A stretch of DNA of 64,000 nucleotides. Source: Paenibacillus sp. LHD-38 (lineage in GTDB: Bacteria; Bacillota; Bacilli; Paenibacillales; Paenibacillaceae). Shown piece after piece: positions 16,996 through 25,096 of the stretch. The notes under the pieces are model-generated. The model was not told the origin of the DNA. It ran no database searches and saw only the letters and a list, made by a program, of their open reading frames with translations. Location of the stretch: contig NZ_JAVIFU010000003.1 in assembly GCF_031157315.1 (NCBI RefSeq), forward strand, positions 1-64,000. Direction: 5' to 3'. The translations under genes and the position numbers were made by a program. Each line of letters opens with the position of its first letter. Position 1 is the stretch's first letter.

Positions 16996-18891
16996 ATGTT
17001 AAATCGATTGGCCGTATTATTTGTCATCCTATTCGTATTAATTCCTGTTTCTGCTGCATATGCCCATTCGCCCATTGAAAAGCGTACCCCAAATGTGAAT
17101 GCGGTTCTCGAATCGAGACCAACGAAAGTAGATTTGTATTTTAAAGATCCTGTCCAAATCCATCGCAGCTCGGTTATTGTTCGCGACGAGAAAAAAACAG
17201 AGATGCAAATCGGAAAACCTCAAATTGACCCAATTGATAATCGTCATATTTATGTGGATCTAAAAAAAGATCTGCCATCGGGAACATACTCCGTAGATAT
17301 TGACGTTGTTGCCTTGGATGGTCATTCCTTAAAAGAAAAATATTCATTTGAAATAAAACTGGCTATGTCTACACCTGACGAAATGTTTGATCGTTTGGAA
17401 CTAATACGTACTTCTCCTTTGGACGGAACCATTGTTGAGTCCTCACCCAAAAAAATCGAACTTTGGTTTAACGAACCTATTGAGATGCGTTTCTTTGGAT
17501 TGTTAAATGATAAACAGCAGATTGTTCCAACAGAAAAACCGATTGTCGACCCTCTCGATTCAAAACATTTTATTCTTGAACTTGAAAACGGGTTACCTGC
17601 AGGCACTTATTCTATACAAGCCTATCCCAGTATTGGCGATAACACCGGCATTCACATCGTCTATTTCGCAGTAAAAGAGTTCACATCGATTACGAGTGAT
17701 AACGACAAGCTTTCTCTCCAAAATGATTGGGATCAAACTGGAGTTCTTCAAGTTTTCCATTGGCTGAGTTATTTCGGGCTGCTCACTCTTTTTGGCGGGA
17801 CTCTTTTTCAATTAAAAATCGCCAAAAGCAACGGTAATCTCCTGCGTTGGAGAGTTATTTCAAACGCTCTGTTTGGAGTCAGCATGTTGGCCATCTTGTT
17901 AGAATTATTTATTTATAAGATGCAGCACCCAGGCGTATTGTTTAATGATTTCCTACGTTTCAATACTGTTTGGATATCACTTTTGCAAATCAGTTTAGTA
18001 GTCGTAAGCTTTGCCTTTAAAAAAATTCGATTGATTCTACTACTAGTTGCCCTGCTTTGCTGGGCATTTACGGGTCATTCTGCTGATCCAAGCTATGTTG
18101 ACTTCTTAGCAATTGGACTTGATTCCGTACATCTATTGACTACTTCTATCTGGATTGGCGGTTTAGTTGCATTATTCGCCATGCTGCCGTTAGAAAGTCC
18201 CCTGACTTGGTTAAAGGAAACTGGAAAAACTTTTTCTAAATGGGCACTACTGAGTTTTGTTGGAACAGGAGTCACTGGCATCTTAATGTCGCAGAGTTAT
18301 GTTCCTTCTTTTAGTGTGGAAAGTCTCATTGAAAGTAAATGGGGACAAATGTTGTTGGTTAAAGTTTTATTGTTCCTAATTATTATCTTCTTCGGAATTT
18401 GGCAGCGAAAACTTCTCGCAAAGTTAACAGATTCATTAGTGGCCGTATTCTCGAAAAATATAAAAATCGAGCTCAGCATCGCCATTATGATTCTGTTGTT
18501 TACGGGTATTTTAGTAGATTTGTCACCAGAAGAAGCGTTGCAAGAAATTTCACCGCGCGTACAAACCATTGCGGGAGTTACTGCAAAAGTAGATGCATTC
18601 CCGCTAAAACCAGGTGGGAACGATATAACGATACAACTTAGCGAAGACAAAAGTATTGCCGACGTGAAAGTGAGCTTACAGACCAGTCTTGGTAGTAATG
18701 GCACAAACCACGCATTTTACCTTGGAGATGGATTATATAAAATTACGGGGAATTTATTACACACTGCCGGAATTTATGAATTGGAGGTTGAAGTTATCAA
18801 AAAGAACGGCGAAAAGATTCAATATCCCCCATTCACCCTTCAAGTTCCTGGTCCTATGCCGAACGAAATTGTAGTTGAAAAAGAAGGTTAA
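16996..18891 (+). CDS. CopC-CopD fusion copper transport/resistance protein (YcnJ-like)
   Basis: A 631-residue membrane protein. A signal peptide (1-23, ending AYAHS) leaves a mature His1 as in CopC. One CopC domain spans about 24-125, and a second CopC-like domain about 130-230. A CopD region of eight membrane segments spans about 245-510 and includes AFTGHSADPSYVDFLAIGLDSVHLL in two overlapping helices. A C-terminal YtkA-like extracytoplasmic domain lies at about 525-625. This is the layout of Bacillus YcnJ, implicated in copper acquisition, but with a doubled CopC. GGAGG lies before the ATG. Import or export of copper cannot be decided from sequence. Confidence 0.92.
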   Translation: MLNRLAVLFVILFVLIPVSAAYAHSPIEKRTPNVNAVLESRPTKVDLYFKDPVQIHRSSVIVRDEKKTEMQIGKPQIDPIDNRHIYVDLKKDLPSGTYSVDIDVVALDGHSLKEKYSFEIKLAMSTPDEMFDRLELIRTSPLDGTIVESSPKKIELWFNEPIEMRFFGLLNDKQQIVPTEKPIVDPLDSKHFILELENGLPAGTYSIQAYPSIGDNTGIHIVYFAVKEFTSITSDNDKLSLQNDWDQTGVLQVFHWLSYFGLLTLFGGTLFQLKIAKSNGNLLRWRVISNALFGVSMLAILLELFIYKMQHPGVLFNDFLRFNTVWISLLQISLVVVSFAFKKIRLILLLVALLCWAFTGHSADPSYVDFLAIGLDSVHLLTTSIWIGGLVALFAMLPLESPLTWLKETGKTFSKWALLSFVGTGVTGILMSQSYVPSFSVESLIESKWGQMLLVKVLLFLIIIFFGIWQRKLLAKLTDSLVAVFSKNIKIELSIAIMILLFTGILVDLSPEEALQEISPRVQTIAGVTAKVDAFPLKPGGNDITIQLSEDKSIADVKVSLQTSLGSNGTNHAFYLGDGLYKITGNLLHTAGIYELEVEVIKKNGEKIQYPPFTLQVPGPMPNEIVVEKEG

Positions 18892-18893
18892 TC

Positions 18894-18934
18894 AAAACTG
18901 GGAAATGAACGTAAAGTGTTCATTTCCCAGTTTT
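18894..18934. terminator. bidirectional terminator between convergent copCD and chrA
   Basis: A 17-bp stem, AAAACTGGGAAATGAAC/GTTCATTTCCCAGTTTT, with a 7-base loop. It serves both converging genes. Confidence 0.92.
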
Positions 18935-18942
18935 ATTATTTG

Positions 18943-20157
18943 TTATAGAAAACCTAGCACCGTTCCACCTGCAGCTCCTGTTATGACAATTAGCCATGGC
19001 GGAAGCTTCCAAAATACAAGCATGATAAACAAGATGAGGGCTAAGGCGAAATCGCTGGGTTCCAGGATGGCGGTAGTCCATAAGGGATCATAAAGTGCAG
19101 CCAACAGTATGCCAACTACAGCTGCGTTGATCCCTACCAGAGCTCCTTTGATTTTTGGATTATTCCTTAAACCGTTCCAAAACGGCAGTGCGCCAGCAAC
19201 GAGTAGAAAGGCCGGTAAAAATATAGCAGCTGTCGCAACGAATGCTCCTAATAAGCCTCCGGCCATCGTACCGAGATAACTAGCAAATGTAAACAATGGC
19301 CCTGGTACCGCCTGCGCAGCACCATACCCTGCCAGAAAATCCGCCTCACCTACCCACCCAGCAGTAACGACTTCACGTTCTAGAAGCGGCAGTACAACAT
19401 GGCCCCCGCCAAATACCAAAGAGCCTGATCGGTAAAAGCTGTCAAACATCGCCAACCATTCGATATCTCCCCATTGTCTGAGAACCGGCAGCGCAATAAG
19501 AAGTATGAAAAACAAAGCGAGGCAGAAAATAGCAAAGGAACGGCTTATATTTATAGGCAAACCCGGTGTCCCTTCTTCTTCTTTCTTACGGTATAACCAA
19601 AGCCCGACAAGCCCGGCTGCAGCTATGATGAGTATTTGACAAAATGCCGATTGCCAAAATAATGTAATCGCTGCAGCGATTACCGCTATCGTAACTCTCT
19701 CGCGGTCAGGTGTAAGCTTCTGTCCCATACCTAGAATGGCATGTGCAACGATTGCAACAGCAACGATCTTTAATCCATGAATCCAACCTGCATTTCCGAT
19801 GTCGTAACCCTGAAGCAGATAGGCAAACGCGATTAAGGCAAGGATGGATGGCAGCGTGAAGCCTAACCAAGCAACTAGACCGCCTAGTAAACCAGCCCGT
19901 ACAATTCCTACACCGATTCCAACTTGACTGCTAGCTGGTCCCGGAAGAAATTGACAAAGCGCAACGAGATCAGCGTAACTTCGTTCATCCATCCATTTTC
20001 GACGGCGTATGTACTCATTATGAAAATATCCTAAATGTGCTATGGGTCCTCCAAACGAGGTGAGTCCGAGCTTCGAGGATACGCTAAAAACCTCTAGAAG
20101 GTTTGCAATCTTCCCTTTCTTCTTGTCCTGCGGAATCACTTCTTGATTCACTTCCAT
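18943..20157 (-). CDS. chrA: chromate transporter, ChrA family
   Basis: A 404-residue protein formed by two homologous CHR halves. The first carries GLTSFGGPIAHLGYF (about 32-46) and LCQFLPGPASSQVGIGVG. The second carries SLVFGGGHVVLPLLEREVV and YGAAQAVPGPLFTFASYLG. About ten membrane segments are predicted. Long-chain ChrA proteins export chromate using the proton-motive force, and some family members have other anion substrates. The start at 20157 has AAAGGAG 12 bases upstream. It stands next to copper and arsenic genes, consistent with a metal-resistance patch. Confidence 0.92.
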   Translation of the reverse strand: MEVNQEVIPQDKKKGKIANLLEVFSVSSKLGLTSFGGPIAHLGYFHNEYIRRRKWMDERSYADLVALCQFLPGPASSQVGIGVGIVRAGLLGGLVAWLGFTLPSILALIAFAYLLQGYDIGNAGWIHGLKIVAVAIVAHAILGMGQKLTPDRERVTIAVIAAAITLFWQSAFCQILIIAAAGLVGLWLYRKKEEEGTPGLPINISRSFAIFCLALFFILLIALPVLRQWGDIEWLAMFDSFYRSGSLVFGGGHVVLPLLEREVVTAGWVGEADFLAGYGAAQAVPGPLFTFASYLGTMAGGLLGAFVATAAIFLPAFLLVAGALPFWNGLRNNPKIKGALVGINAAVVGILLAALYDPLWTTAILEPSDFALALILFIMLVFWKLPPWLIVITGAAGGTVLGFL

Positions 20158-20231
20158 ACAGCATGTTTGCTCCTTTTATCTGTTTTTGTTCCACTCTAGC
20201 TAAAATCAGGCAGCTTCAAAAAATACTAACG

Positions 20232-20247
20232 AATGATATATATCATT
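20232..20247. promoter_or_regulatory. perfect 16-bp palindrome between chrA and the ars remnant
   Basis: AATGATATATATCATT is fully symmetric. It lies where the promoter of the arsB remnant, or the divergent chrA promoter, would be. The shape fits an ArsR/CzrA-type metal-sensor operator, but no sensor gene is present nearby. Confidence 0.4.
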
Positions 20248-20332
20248 GTAAACTGGTGGATAATTTGCATACAACCCATTAACAAAATATTAACAAACTC
20301 ACGTTCAAGGAAAGAGGTGGAACCAATAAAGT

Positions 20333-21445
20333 ATGATGTAAAGCACTATCTACATGGAATCTTAGAAGCTCTGCCTTCTTTCTTATTACCTTGCTTTTCG
20401 TCATTTGGCAGCCTAAAGGTTTGAATATCGGCTATTCTGCCGATGGTGGTGCGGTACTCGCCCTTCTCTTGGCGTAGTTGATTTTAATGACGTGTGGGAT
20501 GTTACCGGCATCGTTTGGAACGCAACATTAGCATTTGTTGCTGTCATCCTGATCTCTCTCATCCTAGATGAGGTTGGATTCTTTGAATGGTCGGCTCTGC
20601 ATATGGCAATTTTTTTCCAAAGGCAATGGCTACCTCATGTTTTCTTGTGTCGTGCTGTTTGGCGCGGGCGTCGCTGCTTTTTTTGCCAATGACGACGCTG
20701 CGCTCATTCTTACGCCAATTGTCCTTGCTATGGTTAGAGCTTTAAAATTCGATGAACGGATGATTCTCCCATTCATTATGGCAAGCGGATTTATTTCTGA
20801 TACGGCTTCCTTACCGCTCGTGGTCAGTAATTTGGTCAATATTGTTTCTTCCGATTTCTTTGGAATTGGATTTGCCGATTACGCAAGTCGGATGATTATT
20901 CCGAATTTCTTCGCAATTGGCGCAAGTTTGCTAGTTTTATTCCTATTTTTCAGGAGAAGCATTCCCAAGAGCTATGATCTTAGCCAGCTAAAACAGCCAA
21001 TTGATGCGATAAAAGATAAACGCTTGTTTAAGCTATCTTGGATTGTTTTAGCAGTCTTACTGATTGCGTACCTAGCAAGTGAATTCGTCAATATGCCTAC
21101 GGTTATGATTGATGCTCTGGCGATTCAGGGCACGAATACAAATGGTGTGTTGCGAAAGGCTCTGATTTACGCCATTGTGATTGGTTCTGATTTAGGTCCT
21201 AAAATCACGCCTATCAGGTCGCTTACAACTTTACTTTGGCTGCATGTCCTTTCCAAAAAAGGGCTGAAGATAACTTGGGGTTATTACTTCAAAATTGGAA
21301 TCGTACTAACGCTGCAGTATGGCATTGGGGCTTCGAAGATCCGGCAAAAGCAACAGGCACCGAAGATGAAATTATGGATCAGTTCCGTAATGTTCGCAAC
21401 TCTATTAAGGCTCGAATTGAGAAGTTTGTGAATGAAGGACAATAA
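20333..21445 (+). pseudogene. arsB-'arsC deletion remnant of an arsenic-resistance operon
   Basis: The ArsB arsenite-pump sequence is readable in three frames: [18 protein letters not shown], frameshift near 20475, [14 protein letters not shown] and [15 protein letters not shown], frameshift near 20615, [20 protein letters not shown]. About 80 residues are missing after [10 protein letters not shown], where the text jumps to [12 protein letters not shown]. ArsB runs to [10 protein letters not shown] near 21308 and then breaks directly into the end of a thioredoxin-type arsenate reductase in another frame ([17 protein letters not shown], stop at 21445). The ArsC catalytic cysteines are gone. 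No product can work. Confidence 0.88.
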
Positions 21446-21573
21446 AATGTCCAACATCAAATGAATGCATGCAGCCGTGATGTGCAGTGACTGTACGTTC
21501 CCCTTAGATGTTACATGGAATATATAAATACATTTCATCGTACCAAAAGTTTCATAAGCAGAAAATAAAAAAT

Positions 21574-21602
21574 AGCCCGGCGCATTTTGGAGACGCCGGG
21601 CT
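21574..21602 (-). terminator. intrinsic terminator of the FusB-like gene
   Basis: AGCCCGGCG, an 11-base loop and CGCCGGGCT on the minus strand, followed by ATTTTTTATTTT. It begins 6 bases after the stop. Confidence 0.9.
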
Positions 21603-21607
21603 TCGTG

Positions 21608-22264
21608 CTATCCTACTAATAGATTGTTAATGAATCTTTCCAACACGGTGACATCGGAAATGTTTTTGTTGCAGATGTCGCTGTTCACGCACATATAATT
21701 GCCAATCGCTTTGTAATAGTCAGGTGATGCATTAGCTGGCCTCGATTTCGAGATCGATGAGAATAATGCAACCTCTTCATGCCGATTACACAAACAACAT
21801 ATGCTTTTCTTGTTTGCTCGGATAAACCTTCCTTCGATGCCAATAAGCTCTCCGTCTAGATGATACAAAAGAAACATCTTATTCGTCGCGATATCGGTCC
21901 AACCGATGTACGTCACATAACGAAAATCGAGGGCAGATAAATCGGGAACCTTCAGCTTCTTTACTTTTGGAAACAGCTTCTTGATTTGCGTAACCGACAC
22001 TGGTTCGAATTCCGTCATCAACGGCTCCAAGGAATGCAGATACAGCTGGAAATCTTCCGTTCTATTCAGCGAAGAAAGCTTCTCCAAATGATGCTTTTGA
22101 AGCATCGTCGCTTCCGGAAATGCTTCTATCAATTTAGCTGATGCGCTAGTCCTGACCGCTTCCACTACCTTTGGATCGGATACGGTATTGCAGGCATTTT
22201 GCTGCAGGTTTACCTGCTTTTTTATCAAGTTATATTGATGGTTTCTAATAAATGGATGAACCAT
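21608..22264 (-). CDS. FusB/FusC-like elongation factor G-binding protein
   Basis: A 218-residue cytoplasmic protein matching the FusB family in length and layout: an N-terminal helical bundle (MVHPFIRNHQYNLIKKQV) and a C-terminal domain with the FusB core LDFRYVTYIGWTD. A treble-clef zinc site is formed by the cysteines in SICCLCNRHEEV and NYMCVNSDICNK. FusB-type proteins bind EF-G and release it from fusidic-acid-stalled ribosomes. Chromosomal homologues are common in Bacillota and may be housekeeping or intrinsic-resistance genes. AAGGGGCTGAAGAGCA precedes the ATG. Confidence 0.88.
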   Translation of the reverse strand: MVHPFIRNHQYNLIKKQVNLQQNACNTVSDPKVVEAVRTSASAKLIEAFPEATMLQKHHLEKLSSLNRTEDFQLYLHSLEPLMTEFEPVSVTQIKKLFPKVKKLKVPDLSALDFRYVTYIGWTDIATNKMFLLYHLDGELIGIEGRFIRANKKSICCLCNRHEEVALFSSISKSRPANASPDYYKAIGNYMCVNSDICNKNISDVTVLERFINNLLVG

Positions 22265-22379
22265 TGCTCTTCAGCCCCTTATTTTAATTAAAAAATATAA
22301 GGTGCAAAGCCTATTATTAGAAACGATATGAGCTCAATTGGGCGAAAAGGTGAAAATATTCAGTCCGGCCCCGTGCAAA

Positions 22380-22399
22380 GTATCGCCCATTAATGATAC
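22380..22399 (-). terminator. weak hairpin after tatA
   Basis: GTATC, a ten-base loop and GATAC, followed by TTT on the minus strand. The stem is short, so efficiency is doubtful. It lies 11 bases after the tatA stop. Confidence 0.4.
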
Positions 22400-22409
22400 G
22401 AGATAATAT

Positions 22410-22586
22410 TTACTTATCCTTTTCGGTTTTTTCATTGTCGTCGACTAAACCTTTTGCTCCTCTTTTGAACTCAGACAAGGTAGCCCCGAAGGCTCTCCCT
22501 AACTGAGGTAATTTCGACGGTCCAAATAGCAGCAAGCCCAAAATAACAAGCAACACAATTCCGGCTACACCAATATTCAACGGCAT
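22410..22586 (-). CDS. tatA: twin-arginine translocase subunit TatA
   Basis: A 58-residue single-pass membrane protein: short N-terminus, hydrophobic helix (AGIVLLVILGLLLFG), the FGPSKLPQLGRAFG hinge and amphipathic helix, then a charged tail. TatA forms the protein-conducting part of the Tat pathway for folded proteins. The start is taken at 22586 (MPLNIG) rather than two codons upstream, because AAGGAG is then ten bases away. It is the last gene of an operon whose first gene encodes a Tat substrate. No tatC is in this window, so it must share a TatC encoded elsewhere. Confidence 0.93.
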   Translation of the reverse strand: MPLNIGVAGIVLLVILGLLLFGPSKLPQLGRAFGATLSEFKRGAKGLVDDNEKTEKDK

Positions 22587-22610
22587 TCCCATCTCTCCTT
22601 CATGCCTATT

Positions 22611-23810
22611 TTAAAAGTTAACTAGGAGGGCCGTAACATACATTAATAGCATTCCCAGCACCAATCCTGAAAAGTTAATCCAAGATACGGTGGCCGTTCC
22701 TAAAGCCTTCGCATCTCTTAAGATCATTTTGAATATGACATAGATGACTTGAACGATTGCTCCGGCTCCAATACCGAAGAACAGTGCCGCCAATGTTTGA
22801 TTAAATACAAATCCACCTATCCATGTACCTATAATAGCTGGTGCGCCTCCTATAACAGCAAGCGCTAGGAAAGTCTTCACCGCTGGCTTTGCTTTAAGCA
22901 ACGGCGCAGCAATCCCGATCCCTTCCGTAATGTTGTGAAGCGTGAAACCAATAATGAGAAAGGTGCCGAGCGCAGCCTCGCCTGCCGCAAATGCAGCTCC
23001 AATCGCGAGCCCTTCTCCGAGGTTGTGCAGTCCGATTCCTCCTGCGATTTTGTACGAAACCCGCTTACCATTATCTTCGGCATTTAGAACTTTCTTCGAA
23101 TGGGTTTGGTCAATTGCAAGTAGAAACAAGAAGCTGAGCAATGCTCCGAACCAAACGAGACCCGATCCTTGGAATACGCCAGGCGCTTCCGCACCAAGCT
23201 CAAGACCTTCTTGAATGGTATCAACCGCAAGGAAGAAAAGAAGCCCCACAGTAAATGCCAAAACGGCCTGTATTCCTTTTGAAGAAAATCGCCGCATGAA
23301 GGGATACCACAGCAAGCCGAGACCGACGGGAACTACTCCCACATAAAAACCGATCAGTGAGTATTGGAGAAACCGATTGGTATCTGCAGCCGGAGTTTTT
23401 ATTGCAGCAGCTACATCACCAATAAAGATTAGTCCATTCGAGGTAATGAGTTTAATTTCATGCGGATCTCCCTCTACCCAAGGATATGGGATAGATATGG
23501 TAGAGCTGTCAAATCGTCCGATCGTCGCGCTTGGTGAAAAAGTAGCATTCCAGAAAGCTCCATCTACCACAACCTGTGCGACTGTCAGCTCCTTGGGTCC
23601 GGAATTAAGTATACGTACTTCGAATCCTTCATCTGTTAAGATGATACGTTCAATATTCAGTACTTCTATCGGCGCTGCCTGTTGTTCTTCTACGCCGGTG
23701 CCCCAAGTAGCTATAATCGAAACCATGCCTGCTAACAGCAGCAGCGGCAGAACGCCCAGCAGCCATAGCTTCGGTTTATTCGACTTTTTAATAACATTTC
23801 CAGTTAGCAC
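22611..23810 (-). CDS. ZIP-family metal transporter with an N-terminal extracytoplasmic domain
   Basis: A 399-residue protein. One N-terminal membrane segment (about 15-36) is followed by an extracytoplasmic beta-rich domain (about 45-140: LNIERIILTDEGFEVRILNS). The ZIP core of about eight helices then carries the two metal-site motifs GLHNLGEGLAIGAAF and GFTLHNITEGIGIAAP. ZIP proteins carry zinc, iron or manganese into the cytoplasm. The extra outer domain is not usual for bacterial ZIPs and may dock with the oxidase encoded just upstream. GTG at 23810 follows GGGGGAGTATTCA, 18 bases after the oxidase stop, so translation is likely coupled. Confidence 0.88.
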   Translation of the reverse strand: MLTGNVIKKSNKPKLWLLGVLPLLLLAGMVSIIATWGTGVEEQQAAPIEVLNIERIILTDEGFEVRILNSGPKELTVAQVVVDGAFWNATFSPSATIGRFDSSTISIPYPWVEGDPHEIKLITSNGLIFIGDVAAAIKTPAADTNRFLQYSLIGFYVGVVPVGLGLLWYPFMRRFSSKGIQAVLAFTVGLLFFLAVDTIQEGLELGAEAPGVFQGSGLVWFGALLSFLFLLAIDQTHSKKVLNAEDNGKRVSYKIAGGIGLHNLGEGLAIGAAFAAGEAALGTFLIIGFTLHNITEGIGIAAPLLKAKPAVKTFLALAVIGGAPAIIGTWIGGFVFNQTLAALFFGIGAGAIVQVIYVIFKMILRDAKALGTATVSWINFSGLVLGMLLMYVTALLVNF

Positions 23811-23828
23811 TGAATACTCCCCCTTTTG

Positions 23829-24872
23829 TTATCCGACTTCAAAGAATCCCATCCAGCCGAGCTCCGTAAACTCGCTTTGATGAGCATGAAACATATACTT
23901 TCCTGGTGCTGGAAACGTTATTTCAATGATGCCTCTTTCCCCCTGGCATTGCATGATTGTATCCGTAAATTGCGGCCTCGCGTCCGGATCAGCACCAGTC
24001 GCATAGTAATGAAAGAAATTGGAATGTAAATGAAAGGAATTAATAGGATCGAATTCTGTCAAGTTGCTTATATAGATTCGAACCAGATCTCCCGTTTTCA
24101 CTTTTATAGGTCTGGATTGATAAGCAAATGCGTAGCCGTTGACCGTATATACCTCATTTTCGCCATCTAAATCCAAGTCAAAGCCATTCATAACCATGCT
24201 TAATTCTTTGGCCTGTTTCCTCGGTTTCTTAGGATCAATGATGAAATGACCATAGAGACCTTTATGAATATGTCTGGCCAGCGGAGGAACATGGCAGTGA
24301 TAGGGTTGCAGACCTGCTGGTTTTGCTTCAAATTCATATACGAATTCTTCACCCGATGGAACAGGCTCCAATCCATCCATGTTCGTTGGATGAATTCCAT
24401 GGAAATGGATGGAATGAGGATGTGCTGAACCGTTCCCGAACTTGATCCGAACAATATCTCCTTCCGTACAACGCAATGTCGGTCCCGGAATCGTGCCGTT
24501 AAACGTCCATCCCGGAAATTTGATTCCTTTCGCTATCTCCACTTCGCCATCCCATGCCTGAATTTCATAATCTCTGATCGTCCTGCCATCAGGAGACTTG
24601 CTTACAACGCCATAATCAAAGGAAGTTAACGCCTTAACCGCAGCTTCTAGTCCCGGGGTTGAATCGGTTCCCGGATCATAACCATGCGCCATCCCATGTT
24701 TCATCTGATTTTTAAGCGAATGATGCATTTCTTCCTTTCCCATTGCTTGAACAGGTTTTCCAAATAGTGCACTTGTATTTAAAAAACTGCTGCCCAGAAC
24801 ACCTAATATGCCTGCCGCTCCGACTTTAAGAATGCTTCTCCTTGAAAATTGCCGTTTCGGATCCAATGCCAT
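23829..24872 (-). CDS. Tat-exported two-domain multicopper oxidase
   Basis: A 347-residue secreted copper protein. The N-terminus has a twin-arginine signal (SRRSILKVG followed by a hydrophobic stretch). Domain 1 has HSIHFHGIHPTN and the type-1-like YHCHVPPLARHIHKG. Domain 2 has NSFHLHSNFFHYY and MFHAHQSEFTELGW. The length and double-cupredoxin layout resemble two-domain laccases and NirK-like proteins. A methionine/histidine-rich stretch (MHHSLKNQMKHGMAHG, about 49-64) could collect copper. The protein probably oxidises a metal ion or organic substrate outside the membrane. It heads an operon with a ZIP importer and tatA. Confidence 0.92.
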   Translation of the reverse strand: MALDPKRQFSRRSILKVGAAGILGVLGSSFLNTSALFGKPVQAMGKEEMHHSLKNQMKHGMAHGYDPGTDSTPGLEAAVKALTSFDYGVVSKSPDGRTIRDYEIQAWDGEVEIAKGIKFPGWTFNGTIPGPTLRCTEGDIVRIKFGNGSAHPHSIHFHGIHPTNMDGLEPVPSGEEFVYEFEAKPAGLQPYHCHVPPLARHIHKGLYGHFIIDPKKPRKQAKELSMVMNGFDLDLDGENEVYTVNGYAFAYQSRPIKVKTGDLVRIYISNLTEFDPINSFHLHSNFFHYYATGADPDARPQFTDTIMQCQGERGIIEITFPAPGKYMFHAHQSEFTELGWMGFFEVG

Positions 24873-24902
24873 GAACCATCCACCCCCGTGTTAATATAAG
24901 GA

Positions 24903-24930
24903 AAATATTTTGCCTGTACGCAAAATATTT
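24903..24930 (-). promoter_or_regulatory. perfect inverted repeat in the oxidase promoter region
   Basis: AAATATTTTGC and GCAAAATATTT (11-bp arms) flank a six-base CTGTAC centre, 30 bases before the oxidase start. It could be an operator for a metal regulator of the oxidase-ZIP-tatA operon, or an mRNA hairpin before the ribosome-binding site. The exact promoter is not clear. Confidence 0.55.
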
Positions 24931-25040
24931 AATAAAAAAATTTTATTTTACCGTGGGACAAAATGTTTACCCGAGGAAACATTGATTCTGATTAGAATAT
25001 AAGATACAGTGGGCTCTATGTAAAGTGTTTTTTTCAAAAA

Positions 25041-25069
25041 AGCCCTTCAGCAGAAATTGCTGAAAGGCT
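25041..25069 (-). terminator. intrinsic terminator of the chemoreceptor gene
   Basis: AGCCTTTCAGCA, a five-base loop and TGCTGAAGGGCT, then TTTTTTG on the minus strand. It lies 27 bases after the stop. Confidence 0.9.
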
Positions 25070-25096
25070 CTTCTTCCTATCTTTCTTCATGTCTGC

